A stretch of DNA of 64,000 nt, taken from the NCBI GenBank assembly GCA_049646585.1, contig JBARWC010000198.1, positions 62,001-126,000 of the forward strand, written 5' to 3'. The translations under genes and the position numbers were made by a program. Positions 33,031 to 41,596 of this stretch are shown in pieces. The stretch comes from G025836975 sp049646585 (lineage in GTDB: Bacteria > Pseudomonadota > Gammaproteobacteria > Burkholderiales > Burkholderiaceae_B). Under the pieces are notes generated by a model that saw only the letters and a program-made list of their open reading frames with translations, was not told where the DNA came from and did not search any database. Position 1 is the stretch's first letter, and the number at the start of each line of letters is the position of its first letter.

Positions 33031-34271
33031 TGAAGTGCCTCTGCAATGGCGGCAATCGCCTTGGGTTCGGGTTCTTTGGGAAATTTCGTGGCGTTCGGGT
33101 CCGCGGCGTCAACCATGTTTAGGGGCTGCAGATACACATCGCCCCCCTTAACCGGGGGCATGTTTTCGAGGCGGCGAATATCGTTGATACTCAGCCAGCC
33201 CCACTGCCGGCCCACCGCATAGGCCTTATAGCGGGCCTCTTGGCTGCCGCGCAGCAGTCCACCAATATTGAATTCGATGTAATACTCGTTGCGCTCGTTG
33301 GAATTGAGGAAGTCGCGCTGCATGGCCTGCTCATGGCGTTTAAGCCACGGCATAAGCCCATAGATCACGTACTGGATTTGCAGGTTCTCGACATTGTTGT
33401 ACGTCGCGCCCTCCATGCTTCCGACCATCGGAAGCGGGATTTTGTATATACGGGCGGTGTCCGCATCGGACAGCTTCAGGGCGTTGATCAGCTCCGCATC
33501 CACGTTATTCATCGTGAGCGGACGAAACGTCATACCCTCCTGCAAAAGAGCGATCTTGCCCCGGTTGCTGGAGCCGCCGAAGCGCTCTTGCCATTCGCTG
33601 GTGATCGAGTCCGCCGTTTTCTGATCTTTGAAGGCCGGCGCGTCTTTCGGGCGCTCCAGGACACCCGAAAGCGCCGTGCCGTTCAAGAACGACTTGGCCG
33701 AATATTCCGACAAGGCCAGCGTATAGCCGACCGAGTTGGCGTGCAGCGCAATCGGGGACAGCCCCACATAGTTATCCAGCGACAGCCAGCGCACATGGTG
33801 AATTAGACGCTGGGGCATGGGCTCGGCCGCGCCAATCTGATAATAGGGCTGCAAATCTTCGCCCTTCAGGACCGTCATCTTGCCCGGGTCAAGCGGGTAA
33901 AGCGCCTTCACGCGCCCCCGCTCGTCTCGCTCGATGTAGCTGTAGGCGTTACCCCGAAGGCCCGCGGCCATTTGCCCGCACTCGCGATACTCAAACGGCG
34001 TCTGCCAGCCGTTCGGCTGATGCTTGAGAATGTCGTACAGCGGGTGATTGACCGCGGGCTCGCGGCCACCGTCTGCCTGGCGCCGGTACAGTTCTAACGG
34101 CAATTGCGCCACGCTCTCGGCCAGCAAGGACACGCAGTTCTGCAGGACAGGGATAGCCAGCGCCGTCTTCGGCGTCACCAGTTGTCCGGATGTGGAGCGC
34201 GTTGCGCCCAGCAATCCAGACGTCCAGCCGGCCAGCATACCGACCTCGACGGCGGACTTCTTAAACAGCAT
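33027..34271 (-). CDS. Portal protein, HK97 family
   Basis: 414 residues. TALAIPVLQNCVSLLAESVAQLPLELYRR, HPLYDILKHQPNGWQTPFEYRE and IPLPMVGSMEGATYNNVENLQIQY are HK97 portal signatures. It forms the dodecameric DNA gate at one capsid vertex. The ATG at 34,271 overlaps the small membrane-protein gene by eleven bases. Confidence 0.93.
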   Translation of the reverse strand: MLFKKSAVEVGMLAGWTSGLLGATRSTSGQLVTPKTALAIPVLQNCVSLLAESVAQLPLELYRRQADGGREPAVNHPLYDILKHQPNGWQTPFEYRECGQMAAGLRGNAYSYIERDERGRVKALYPLDPGKMTVLKGEDLQPYYQIGAAEPMPQRLIHHVRWLSLDNYVGLSPIALHANSVGYTLALSEYSAKSFLNGTALSGVLERPKDAPAFKDQKTADSITSEWQERFGGSSNRGKIALLQEGMTFRPLTMNNVDAELINALKLSDADTARIYKIPLPMVGSMEGATYNNVENLQIQYVIYGLMPWLKRHEQAMQRDFLNSNERNEYYIEFNIGGLLRGSQEARYKAYAVGRQWGWLSINDIRRLENMPPVKGGDVYLQPLNMVDAADPNATKFPKEPEPKAIAAIAEALQ

Positions 34272-34407
34272 GTCGGTCCAGTGCCACGCCAAAGGCGATT
34301 AGCAGCGCCCCGCCAATGATGGCCGCTGTCGGGATATGAACAAGCGCCAGCCCACCTACGAGCGAACCGAAACCCACCACCATGACGCCCAGCGCCGCCT
34401 TTTCCAT
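34261..34407 (-). CDS. Small membrane protein between TerL and portal
   Basis: 48 residues with two hydrophobic segments (LGVMVVGFGSLVGGLALVHI and AAIIGGALLIAFGVAL). It overlaps the portal start and begins six bases after the TerL stop. Similar tiny hydrophobic proteins occur here in HK97-like phages; function unknown. Confidence 0.65.
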   Translation of the reverse strand: MEKAALGVMVVGFGSLVGGLALVHIPTAAIIGGALLIAFGVALDRHAV

Positions 34408-34412
34408 CGCAT

Positions 34413-36128
34413 TCAAATCGTCACCCCTTGTTCGTAAACACTGGTTTGCTCTTTCTCTACGGGCACCATTGCCCGGCCGATGGCCATAATTAAGGCCACG
34501 GCGCCGTCAATTTTGTTGTCGTTGCCCTGCTTGATGGGTCTTACGATGTCATCGTTACCCGGTATATTTTTCCCGATCACGTTTCCTACACACCATGTCA
34601 TGATCGGGTTGCCGTCGTGATGCATGCGTCCCGACATAATCGCCGCCTCCAGTTCCTTCATGGGGTCGGACATGTTGGTGTAGTTCTGGACGATGGTGAT
34701 GGGCGTCAGGCCTTCGTCATCCAGTTGGTGAGACAGGTTCGTCGCTCCGTGCGGGTCGATTGGGCTGCATTCGACCGGCGCGATCTTGTTGGTGTCGATC
34801 GCCTCAGCCAGAATCGCCCGGTAGTCAATCTCGGCCCCATCGGTTTCATCCAACAACCCGGCATTCACCCAGGCCTGGTATCGCTCAGCCATTCGGCGGT
34901 TTTCTGTGCTGGCAACCGTATCCTCCGGCACCCAGAACTTCGGGGCCACACAGTAGTAATGCCGTTTTCCGTCGATGTCCCGGTAAAAAAGCCGCGGCAT
35001 GCTGTTCATATCCAACTTGCGGGCCAGGTCAAAAGCCAGGATGCAGGACTGCCCCTCGAATTGCTCCAACTTGAGCGTCTTGTCCTCGCACGCCTTCCAG
35101 GACTCCATGTTGAAATAGCCGGTTTTCGCGCTCGTCCAGACGTTCAGGTGCTTGGTCTTGAACGTATTGGTAAACCGGGCGGTTCTGATGGCCTTTTGTT
35201 GCTGGCTGATCAGATAGTCCTGGTAGACCGATACCCCCATGTTCGGGTTCGCCTTAGCCAGAACCTTCGGGTCCGTCCAGTCATCGCCCTCGTCAATCGT
35301 CCATATCCAACCGAATAGCTCGTCATTCGGAACTGTGCCCTCCAGCATTTCCACCACTTCGCGGCGCTTGTCGTAGCATGGGCCCTCAATGTTGGCGCCC
35401 GCCGTCGTGATGATGAGCACCAGGGGCTGTTTTCGCGCCCCCATGCCTGTAACCATCGTGTCGTACTGGGCCGAGCTTTCATGCTCGTGGTATTCGTCAA
35501 TCACGGCGCACGAAGGCGATGCGCCATCCCCCGGGTTACCGATCAACGGCTCAAACCGACTGCCATCCTCGGGAATGTTCATGTTCGACGCATTGACCTC
35601 GATGCCCTTGTGCTCAACCAGCATCGGGGAGCGCTTGACCATCAAGCGGGCCGGCCTAAACACCTCCCAGGCCTGCTTTTCCGTGGTTGCGCCGGAATAC
35701 ACCTCGGCGCCGAACTCGTCGTCCGCCACGAACATCGATATACCGATGCCGGCGCCGATGGCTGATTTGCCATTCTTACGGCAAACCTCCCAATAGGACT
35801 CCCGAAACCTGCGGTACCCATCCTTCTTTTTGACCCAGCCAAACGTGCAGGCAAGGCCGAATTTCTGCCACGGCTCCAGGCTCAGCAATTGACGCTTGAA
35901 TCCCCATTCCCCTTTCGTGTGGGGAAGCAGCTCAATCAGCCTGATCTTGCGCTCAGCAAGCTCGGGGTCGAACCGGTATGGGTAATCAGCCTTACGGCTG
36001 GCCTCCAGATCATCAAGATGGCGCTGACAAGCCAGGACCACAAACCGACAGGCCGGCACTTTGCCACGCACCACATCATGGGCGAACTTGAGCGCCTGGT
36101 CGCATGCCGGGAAATCACCCTTTGCCAT
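34413..36128 (-). CDS. terL: Terminase large subunit
   Basis: 571 residues. The ATPase part has the Walker-A-like RKNGKSAIGAGIG (about residue 107) and CAVIDEYHEHES as Walker B. The C-terminal nuclease has acidic residues in CILAFDLARKLDMNS and further Asp in GAEIDYRAI. It cuts and translocates phage DNA. The ATG at 36,128 lies just inside the terS stop region (TGATATG). Confidence 0.93.
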   Translation of the reverse strand: MAKGDFPACDQALKFAHDVVRGKVPACRFVVLACQRHLDDLEASRKADYPYRFDPELAERKIRLIELLPHTKGEWGFKRQLLSLEPWQKFGLACTFGWVKKKDGYRRFRESYWEVCRKNGKSAIGAGIGISMFVADDEFGAEVYSGATTEKQAWEVFRPARLMVKRSPMLVEHKGIEVNASNMNIPEDGSRFEPLIGNPGDGASPSCAVIDEYHEHESSAQYDTMVTGMGARKQPLVLIITTAGANIEGPCYDKRREVVEMLEGTVPNDELFGWIWTIDEGDDWTDPKVLAKANPNMGVSVYQDYLISQQQKAIRTARFTNTFKTKHLNVWTSAKTGYFNMESWKACEDKTLKLEQFEGQSCILAFDLARKLDMNSMPRLFYRDIDGKRHYYCVAPKFWVPEDTVASTENRRMAERYQAWVNAGLLDETDGAEIDYRAILAEAIDTNKIAPVECSPIDPHGATNLSHQLDDEGLTPITIVQNYTNMSDPMKELEAAIMSGRMHHDGNPIMTWCVGNVIGKNIPGNDDIVRPIKQGNDNKIDGAVALIMAIGRAMVPVEKEQTSVYEQGVTI

Positions 36129-36129
36129 A

Positions 36130-36606
36130 TCAAATACCCAATGCAGCAAAGGGGTTGTTGTTCTTTTTGCCCTTCGGCCCGATCAACCGCTGCCGACTCG
36201 CCGGGTCAAGCCCAAGCATGCCGCCGTAGGTCGCCATGACAGAAACGGCTTCTTTCAGCGCTGTAGCGGCCGGATTTTTTACCGTTCCGCCCTGGGCACC
36301 CAAAACCGTCAGCCCGTTTTCCTTAATTTCTTGCTGCGCCATCCGGAATTGGTCATAGGCATTGCAGTAGATTTCCAGGTTCTGGATGTCCGTGCCCTGC
36401 AAAATGCGCTCTTTGCACAACTGCGGGGCCAGCGTCAGCCACAGATCCCGCCCATGACCGTCAATCCAGTCCGGGCAGTCAATATTCGTGACTTCGCCGA
36501 AATCGGGAGCCTCGTTATTGATCGCCCGCTTGCCAGGATTGCCAGCAAGGAGTTTTTGTTCAGCCGGTTTTGGCCTGCGCCCTGACCGGCCAGCTACGCC
36601 AGCCAT
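36130..36606 (-). CDS. terS: Terminase small subunit, P27 family
   Basis: 158 residues. Start GRSGRRPKPAEQKLLAGNPGKRAIN and the body CPDWIDGHGRDLWLTLAPQL are typical of P27-family small terminases, which recognise the packaging site. C-terminus LDPASRQRLI.P is also typical. Coupled with terL. Confidence 0.9.
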   Translation of the reverse strand: MAGVAGRSGRRPKPAEQKLLAGNPGKRAINNEAPDFGEVTNIDCPDWIDGHGRDLWLTLAPQLCKERILQGTDIQNLEIYCNAYDQFRMAQQEIKENGLTVLGAQGGTVKNPAATALKEAVSVMATYGGMLGLDPASRQRLIGPKGKKNNNPFAALGI

Positions 36607-36777
36607 AGGCCAAATCCTTAAATTTCATATTTCGCGGGCGTAGAAATCTCATTGAACGGGGCCGTCACGCAAGGCAAACGCCCTCGGTTTTACATCCCCC
36701 CTACCCCTGCTAAATCGACGTACACGCCCCGATCGGTCCAGCACCAATGGTGGGGGATGCCCGCAGCAATAAACGCC

Positions 36778-36978
36778 TTAGATCGCCTCTGATTTTCCCT
36801 GCCTGATGATGTGCCGCCTTCCGTTCACGGTAAGCCGCGTGGACCGAACGACCCACGCGCCCACCCTCTGGCAGTCTGGCTCCAGTCCAGACAACCTTGC
36901 CACGATCATGACGCCAGCCAGATACCAGTGCAGCCACCAGGTGAATCGGATGCCGACCACAATATGGCTACTTGCCAT
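36778..36978 (-). CDS. Phage hypothetical protein
   Basis: 66 residues, basic, with a Trp-rich hydrophobic stretch (FTWWLHWYLAGVMIV). The ATG overlaps the upstream gene stop by eleven bases. No recognised family. The 170 bases after it, up to terS, hold no gene and may contain the cos site. Confidence 0.5.
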   Translation of the reverse strand: MASSHIVVGIRFTWWLHWYLAGVMIVARLSGLEPDCQRVGAWVVRSTRLTVNGRRHIIRQGKSEAI

Positions 36979-37216
36979 GGATTATCTCCACCCTGACTCG
37001 GCCTCTTACCGCCCTCTCGACAAACGATTTGCCGCGCTTATCCAGCCTGGGCGGACTATCGATCAGCCGAACCCGGCCGGACTTGCGATGCACCGCCACG
37101 ACGTGGCGCAGCTCGACGCCATCCAGGTAGACGCGGGCAGGCGGGCAGTTCTTGCTGGTTAGCCAGCCGCGGTTACGACGCTCGGCGGCCCCCAAAATCA
37201 TTGGCGCTTCATCCAT
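36968..37216 (-). CDS. Phage hypothetical protein
   Basis: 82 residues, strongly basic, with ARVYLDGVELRHVVAVHRKSGRVRLI. No assigned function. The ATG at 37,216 overlaps the HNH stop by eight bases, so it is coupled to it. Confidence 0.6.
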   Translation of the reverse strand: MDEAPMILGAAERRNRGWLTSKNCPPARVYLDGVELRHVVAVHRKSGRVRLIDSPPRLDKRGKSFVERAVRGRVRVEIIHGK

Positions 37217-37580
37217 TCCGCTTCCTCGCCGAGCCTCGCCGCGCCTCTTCCTGCGTCTTGGTCTTGTGACATGGAACGCACAGCGATTCCAGATTCTCTG
37301 GATCATCCGTGCCGCCTGATTCTTTGTTGATGATGTGGTCGACGTGCCGGGCTATCGACACCCTCCCGGCCCGCTTGCATGCCTGGCACAGCCCACTGTC
37401 TCGCTTGAGAATGAGGTCGCGCAGCCGTCGCCACTTGGCACCGTATCCACGCTCGCTTGCTGACTTGCTGTGATCCCAACCTACTGTTTCGCCCTGGTGC
37501 TCGTCGCAGTATCCGTTTGCGTTGCGAGTCAGAGCGTTGCAGCCTTGCTTGCGGCACGGCTTATTTGGGCGCTGAGGCAT
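37209..37580 (-). CDS. HNH endonuclease next to terminase
   Basis: 123 residues. Two Cys pairs in CRKQGCNAL and CDEH at the start and CQACKR with HVDHIINKESGGTDDPENLESLCVPCHKTKT give a complete HNH zinc-finger nuclease. In HK97-like phages such nucleases stimulate TerL cutting at cos. Position just upstream of terS-terL supports that role here. Confidence 0.88.
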   Translation of the reverse strand: MPQRPNKPCRKQGCNALTRNANGYCDEHQGETVGWDHSKSASERGYGAKWRRLRDLILKRDSGLCQACKRAGRVSIARHVDHIINKESGGTDDPENLESLCVPCHKTKTQEEARRGSARKRNG

Positions 37581-37657
37581 TAAGGGTAAACCTCATATTC
37601 ACGATTGAAACAAAGTTATACGCTTGCAACCACCACTAACTAAAGCGAGGCAATGAT

Positions 37658-37927
37658 ATGGCTACCTACATCATTTCATATGACCTAAAGGCCCCGGGGA
37701 AGAACTACAACGACCTGATAACCGCGCTCGAAAGCTATGGGACGTATTGGCATAACCTAGGGTCGACTTGGTGCATCGTGACGAATAAAACGGCGACCGA
37801 AGTCCGCGATCACTTAACTCGGTACATGGACGCTAACGACAGGCTGCTGGTGGTTCTATCTGGCGGCGTGGGCGCATGGAAAGGATTTAACGCAGACGCA
37901 GCTACGTGGCTCGTGGACAATCTCTAG
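37658..37927 (+). CDS. Stand-alone Cas2/SinR-like small protein
   Basis: 89 residues. It begins TYIISYDLKAPGKNYNDLITALESYGTYWHNLGSTWCIV, the ferredoxin-like start of Cas2-fold SinR-family proteins, with Asp7-type acidic residue in SYDL. It is the only + strand gene in this part. AGCGAGGCA precedes the ATG. No Cas1, repeats or leader are present, so a CRISPR role is unlikely; it may be a nuclease or VapD-like toxin. Confidence 0.75.
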   Translation: MATYIISYDLKAPGKNYNDLITALESYGTYWHNLGSTWCIVTNKTATEVRDHLTRYMDANDRLLVVLSGGVGAWKGFNADAATWLVDNL

Positions 37928-38112
37928 AATTCGCGTCTCATCCACCCCCACCCAGCCCGATAGCTGAACGGGTCCATTTCAGGCTGCAATAACGCCTGCT
38001 CCCGCGCCTCGACCCAGCCCTCAGCCTCGATCACCGCCAGTATTTTGCCGTGTGATTCGTCGTCAAGGATGACACGGCGCTCCTGGTCGCACACGGAAAG
38101 GCAGAAGATCAC
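37924..38112 (-). CDS. Phage hypothetical protein
   Basis: 62 residues with GTG start; FCLSVCDQERRVILDDESHGKILAVIEAEGW. No recognised domain. Its end overlaps the end of the Cas2-like gene by four bases. Confidence 0.5.
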   Translation of the reverse strand: MIFCLSVCDQERRVILDDESHGKILAVIEAEGWVEAREQALLQPEMDPFSYRAGWGWMRREF

Positions 38113-38315
38113 TTCCCGTTTCCTGGTTCGTCGCAGTCGTCGCGGCCCATCACGCCGCCTTACTTGGCCCTAGGCCTTTGCTGCGCTTTGGCGCGAATAT
38201 GTCGTTATACGGGTCAGGGCCACCAAACATAACGCTCTCCAAAAAGGATACGGCCCTACCATCATCAGACAGTAGGGCCGCGAGTGCTGCGGGGGAGCGC
38301 AGCGGAAGGAGACAA

Positions 38316-38412
38316 TCCACATATCAGGAAGCCAGGACGCCAGCCCTCAGCCTTTGGCGCGCTTCCTGGGGCTGCACCTGGGCCTACTTCGGCTGACCTC
38401 CTGATGTGTGGA
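38316..38412. repeat. Large inverted repeat with inner stem (38,113-38,539 has no clear gene)
   Basis: Arms TCCACATATCAGGA (38,316-38,329) and TCCTGATGTGTGGA (38,399-38,412) pair at 13 of 14 positions, and inner CAGGAAGC/GCTTCCTG pair as well. The whole can fold into a long hairpin in either strand. The rest of 38,113-38,539 holds only a terminator; short frames there lack convincing starts. Confidence 0.65.
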
Positions 38413-38422
38413 CTGCAAATGC

Positions 38423-38456
38423 AAAAAGCCCCAGGCGATTTCTCGACTAGGGCTTT
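38423..38456 (-). terminator. Probable intrinsic terminator
   Basis: Minus-strand arms AAAGCCC and GGGCTTT enclose 18 bases, with TTTTT after the second arm, 84 bases past the stop of the gene at 38,540. It may end the minus-strand early operon. Confidence 0.6.
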
Positions 38457-38539
38457 ACGATTCTTCAGGGCGCAAAAAGCCCCGACACCCACATTATCCC
38501 TGATCTATCGACAAAGCGCAATCATTTGTTGTGTTTCTG

Positions 38540-39007
38540 CTAGGCGTCAACCTGCCCCGTTTCGCCGCCCCTTTCGGGTGCCGCAAAACCAATGATGGCC
38601 CGAATGAATCGCGGCCAATCTTCGAATGAAACGCATAATTCTGTTAGCTGCCTGTCGCCATCCCATAGACCGCAGCTACGAATTAATTCCCTGTCGCCCT
38701 CAACGCTCCACCATGCGCCGCGAATAGATGTACCCCAATCAAGCCGGCCAACGAAGAACGGCATGTTGCACATAACTAAATACCATTCGTAATTGCGCGC
38801 ACTCTTGATGTAGTCGAGCGTTGTTTTGTCCGTAATGGCCTCGCACACCTCGATCGCCTTCCTGGCAAACAGCTCATCCATATCGCTATCGTAGGTGGTG
38901 AAATTAAAAATATTGAGGGACAGGAACTCAAGCCGGCTCATTTCTCCGCGCTCGCTGCCGTCGCATTCCGTGGCAAAACTATGCTCAAGCAGTGCCTTGT
39001 ATCTCAT
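38540..39007 (-). CDS. Phage hypothetical protein
   Basis: 155 residues, acidic, rich in aromatic residues (YEWYLVMCNMPFFVGRLDWGTSIRGAWWSV). No known family. Last gene before a terminator; eleven bases after the upstream gene. Confidence 0.6.
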   Translation of the reverse strand: MRYKALLEHSFATECDGSERGEMSRLEFLSLNIFNFTTYDSDMDELFARKAIEVCEAITDKTTLDYIKSARNYEWYLVMCNMPFFVGRLDWGTSIRGAWWSVEGDRELIRSCGLWDGDRQLTELCVSFEDWPRFIRAIIGFAAPERGGETGQVDA

Positions 39008-39018
39008 CGGGCATCCTC

Positions 39019-39411
39019 TTATTCGCCAGCGCCCAAGCGCATAAGGGCGTCTAAAAACCCTTGGGCAAACGCTTGCGCCCGCTGGTCATTCAGTTCGCGC
39101 CTCTGTCCCGGCAGGAATGCCGCACGTAGCAGTAGTGCGTTCTCGTCATTTCGGGTGAACAGCATTAGATGTTCTTGCCCTTTGCGCACGAAGCGCTCCG
39201 TCCATATCTCAACGGTTCTAAACGTCTGGTAGCTTGGCGACTGGATTGGCGCGGAGATCAGGCCCGGCGACTCTACAACCGGCAGCCTGACAACTCCATG
39301 TTGCTCCAAGTGATCACGCACAAAAGCCGGTAGCTCTAGAACTGTAATTGGCTCTAAGTCGTCGGCATAGAGAACCACGCGAACGTCGACCCTCATCTTT
39401 TCGTAATTCAT
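39019..39411 (-). CDS. Phage hypothetical protein
   Basis: 130 residues, beta-rich first half (MRVDVRVVLYADDLEPITVLELP), helical end. No recognised motif. The ATG overlaps the upstream stop by four bases. Confidence 0.6.
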   Translation of the reverse strand: MNYEKMRVDVRVVLYADDLEPITVLELPAFVRDHLEQHGVVRLPVVESPGLISAPIQSPSYQTFRTVEIWTERFVRKGQEHLMLFTRNDENALLLRAAFLPGQRRELNDQRAQAFAQGFLDALMRLGAGE

Positions 39412-39914
39412 CGCATCAGCCCCTTTCGTTTCAATTTCGGCCAAAGCGCCAGTTTAGCCTCCTGGTACGCCTGATGCTTATCCTCGATGCGTGGGCTGCG
39501 GTGCACGCTCATGCCAGCCGTGCGGTTTCGCATGTGCACGCCAATAGCCGCTCGCTGCATGACCGGCAGTTCGTCTACACACGCTTCTACGGCTTCTGCC
39601 GTGGCCCTGGCAAGCTTGGCGTCCCGGTCGTCGCCATCGTCGTGAATCTCACCCGGATCGTGCCCTTTGCATGACACCGAAACGCGCGGCGCCCCGAGTG
39701 CCGGCATGTAGGCCCGCTCATACCGATACCAAACTAGAAGCAGTTCCTCGATGTGCTCGCTTTCGTCTTGCGTCATTAGTTCCCTCTTAAATAATGCCTC
39801 AATGCCCTGCCTTGCCCGTTCTTGTTTGCCCGGCTTAGATCGGGCGGCCTGCTCTTGCTTGCGCTCCAAAACCAGCATCGGATCCATGCGCTCCCACTGT
39901 TCAGCCCACGTCAT
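39408..39914 (-). CDS. Possible late-gene regulator (Q-like position)
   Basis: 168 residues. The C-terminal part, VDELPVMQRAAIGVHMRN..HRSPRIEDKHQAYQEAKLALWPKLKRKGL, looks like a sigma-region-4 type helix-turn-helix, as in some phage Q/ArpU-like regulators. It lies near the end of the early minus-strand operon, where Q is expected. Assignment is tentative. Confidence 0.45.
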   Translation of the reverse strand: MTWAEQWERMDPMLVLERKQEQAARSKPGKQERARQGIEALFKRELMTQDESEHIEELLLVWYRYERAYMPALGAPRVSVSCKGHDPGEIHDDGDDRDAKLARATAEAVEACVDELPVMQRAAIGVHMRNRTAGMSVHRSPRIEDKHQAYQEAKLALWPKLKRKGLMR

Positions 39915-40152
39915 AGCCGACCTTCACCCATCGTTGCTCGGAGCCGCTGTACTGCATCACTAGCCCACGAGCCAAATCAACCCATAGCTGCCCATCTCTC
40001 GGGGCCGCAGGCTCCATGCTGAGTTGCCTTGCCATATCTCGGAGGGATTCCTCCAGGATTTTTGCGACCCTAAGCACTGGCTCGATGAATGCCGCCCATA
40101 CCGGGACCGCCGCGTGGAATCTGGTCAGCCTTCTGCGCTGTCGCATCTTCAT
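39901..40152 (-). CDS. Phage hypothetical protein
   Basis: 83 residues, basic N-terminus (KMRQRRRLTRFH) then a helical segment (VLRVAKILEESLRDMARQL). It overlaps the next gene by fourteen bases and follows the upstream stop by one base. No known domain. Confidence 0.55.
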   Translation of the reverse strand: MKMRQRRRLTRFHAAVPVWAAFIEPVLRVAKILEESLRDMARQLSMEPAAPRDGQLWVDLARGLVMQYSGSEQRWVKVGYDVG

Positions 40153-40153
40153 T

Positions 40154-40282
40154 TCAGCCCACCCACATGCGCGCAAGACTGATCACCCCAAAGCCCGCAG
40201 CCAATAGCCCACAAAGCCCCTCTGGCAGAAACCGGGATGAATAGATGGCGCATATAAGCATCGCGTAATCCTGATCCGACAT
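40154..40282 (-). CDS. Tiny protein, 42 residues
   Basis: SDQDYAMLICAIYSSRFLPEGLCGLLAAGFGVISLARM, with one or two hydrophobic segments. Its ATG overlaps the upstream stop (TGATG), with GGGGAAG before it. Probably a real coupled small membrane protein. Confidence 0.5.
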   Translation of the reverse strand: MSDQDYAMLICAIYSSRFLPEGLCGLLAAGFGVISLARMWVG

Positions 40283-40458
40283 CACTTCCCCTTAATCATG
40301 GCGACGACCGCGCCAGCCAGTACCATGACGATCCCAGCGCCCACCACCAGAAACGGCAGCATGAGCGGAAATAGCGCCCAGCCCCAGTGCAGATCGGGAG
40401 CAAGGCCCGACACCCGGAGCATGATGAGAAACGCGGAAAGAACAGCGAGGGGCCTCAT
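40282..40458 (-). CDS. Small membrane protein
   Basis: 58 residues with two membrane helices (LAVLSAFLIMLRVSGLA and LFPLMLPFLVVGAGIVMVLAGAVVAMI). GGAGG precedes the ATG, which overlaps the upstream stop (TGATG). Function unknown. Confidence 0.6.
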   Translation of the reverse strand: MRPLAVLSAFLIMLRVSGLAPDLHWGWALFPLMLPFLVVGAGIVMVLAGAVVAMIKGK

Positions 40459-40544
40459 CACCGCCTCCACGCCTTGCGAATGACCCTCTCAATCCTGGGT
40501 AGGCACCAACCAGCGGCGAAGGCGGCTATTGCTACAAAAATCAT
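40458..40544 (-). CDS. Tiny protein, 28 residues
   Basis: IFVAIAAFAAGWCLPRIERVIRKAWRR: hydrophobic start then basic tail. It overlaps both neighbours (ATGA and TGATG) and has GGGAGG upstream of the ATG. Probably a coupled micro-protein. Confidence 0.45.
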   Translation of the reverse strand: MIFVAIAAFAAGWCLPRIERVIRKAWRR

Positions 40545-41260
40545 TGCGCGGCCTCCCATTCCAGTTTTGCCGGGATCGCTGGCATAGTCTCCAGGCTGCG
40601 CAGGTCAATCAATGTGAAATAGCCGCTACCGTCGGGCAGCCAGCCGCCTGTGTCGATGTGGTAGACGTTGCCAAGCACAGCCGGCCGACGAAGCGGCGTA
40701 TGGCCGACGACTACGGCGCGAACATTCTCTACAACGCTTCGATCCTCCGATTCGATCCGGCCTCTGTCCCACATAATTCGGTCTCGCGAATGCCGGTTGA
40801 ACAGCAATTCCTCGCCCAGCCATTGCCAATCCGCAATGGGGACATTGGCGTGAACCAGGCCGACGGTACCGCCCACGGTCTCCACCTCAATGGCAAATGG
40901 CAGCGCATCGAAAGCTGCGCCAAACTCCTTCTGGCGAACATGATCTAGCGCCATGAGCCAATCGCCGCCGTTGCGACTGTAGATAGCCTGATCCACCGGG
41001 TTTCCCTTGGCGTAGCGAATAGCAATGTCTTCATGGTTGCCGCGCACCGCGTGAAACCAAGGCCTTGCCAGCCAGTCGAGCGCCTTTTCGCACTCCGGGC
41101 CACGGTCAACCAGATCGCCAACCGAAAACAGGCGGTCCTTCTCAGGGTCAAATCCAATTTCGTCCAACCTCTTTTGCAGGCGGGTAAAGTGGCCGTGTAT
41201 GTCGCCCACCGCGAAGTCCCGGCCTGCCGTGTTGCGTTCGTGCCGTTGAATAATGGTCAT
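40541..41260 (-). CDS. Serine/threonine phosphoprotein phosphatase (NinI/lambda PP-like)
   Basis: 239 residues. Metal-binding motifs FAVGDIHGHF, SVGDLVDRGPE, VRGNHED and a late VGHTPL are all present, so the enzyme should be active. In lambda NinI sits in the nin region. The ATG at 41,260 has GGAGG nine bases upstream; an earlier in-frame ATG at 41,275 lacks a good site. Confidence 0.9.
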   Translation of the reverse strand: MTIIQRHERNTAGRDFAVGDIHGHFTRLQKRLDEIGFDPEKDRLFSVGDLVDRGPECEKALDWLARPWFHAVRGNHEDIAIRYAKGNPVDQAIYSRNGGDWLMALDHVRQKEFGAAFDALPFAIEVETVGGTVGLVHANVPIADWQWLGEELLFNRHSRDRIMWDRGRIESEDRSVVENVRAVVVGHTPLRRPAVLGNVYHIDTGGWLPDGSGYFTLIDLRSLETMPAIPAKLEWEAAQ

Positions 41261-41262
41261 CC

Positions 41263-41595
41263 CTATCGCCTCCATATCAGTGAGCTCTCGCTCCCATTGC
41301 CGATACCGTTGGGCGTGAACATGGGCGGCTGGGCGGCGTCGATTTCTGCTGCCCTCGGATGCCGGGCAGCGCATAGCGGGCGAAATGGCGGCACCCATCT
41401 GGCCGGGCCGTATTCGTGCTGGATGCCGGCGAATTTGGCGAGAAAGTCGCGCCCGCTTTGGCGATGTCCTTTCTTTTGCTGGGTGTGGGCTTCGATCTTG
41501 GCGGTGATATCGGCCACGGAAAGGTGGACGTTGAGCCATACACCGTCCCGAGCGAAGCGCTCGGCGACAGCGGCTTTGAGTTCTTCGGTTGTCAT
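41263..41595 (-). CDS. Phage hypothetical protein
   Basis: 110 residues: a helical N-terminal part (TTEELKAAVAERFARDGVWLNVHLSVADITAKIEAHTQ) and a Pro-rich C-terminal part. No recognised family. It follows the DUF1064 gene by one base. Confidence 0.6.
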   Translation of the reverse strand: MTTEELKAAVAERFARDGVWLNVHLSVADITAKIEAHTQQKKGHRQSGRDFLAKFAGIQHEYGPARWVPPFRPLCAARHPRAAEIDAAQPPMFTPNGIGNGSESSLIWRR

Positions 41596-41596
41596 G

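Noticed and set aside
37658..37927. CRISPR adaptation locus
   Set aside because: Only a Cas2-like protein; no Cas1, leader, or repeat array in the window.
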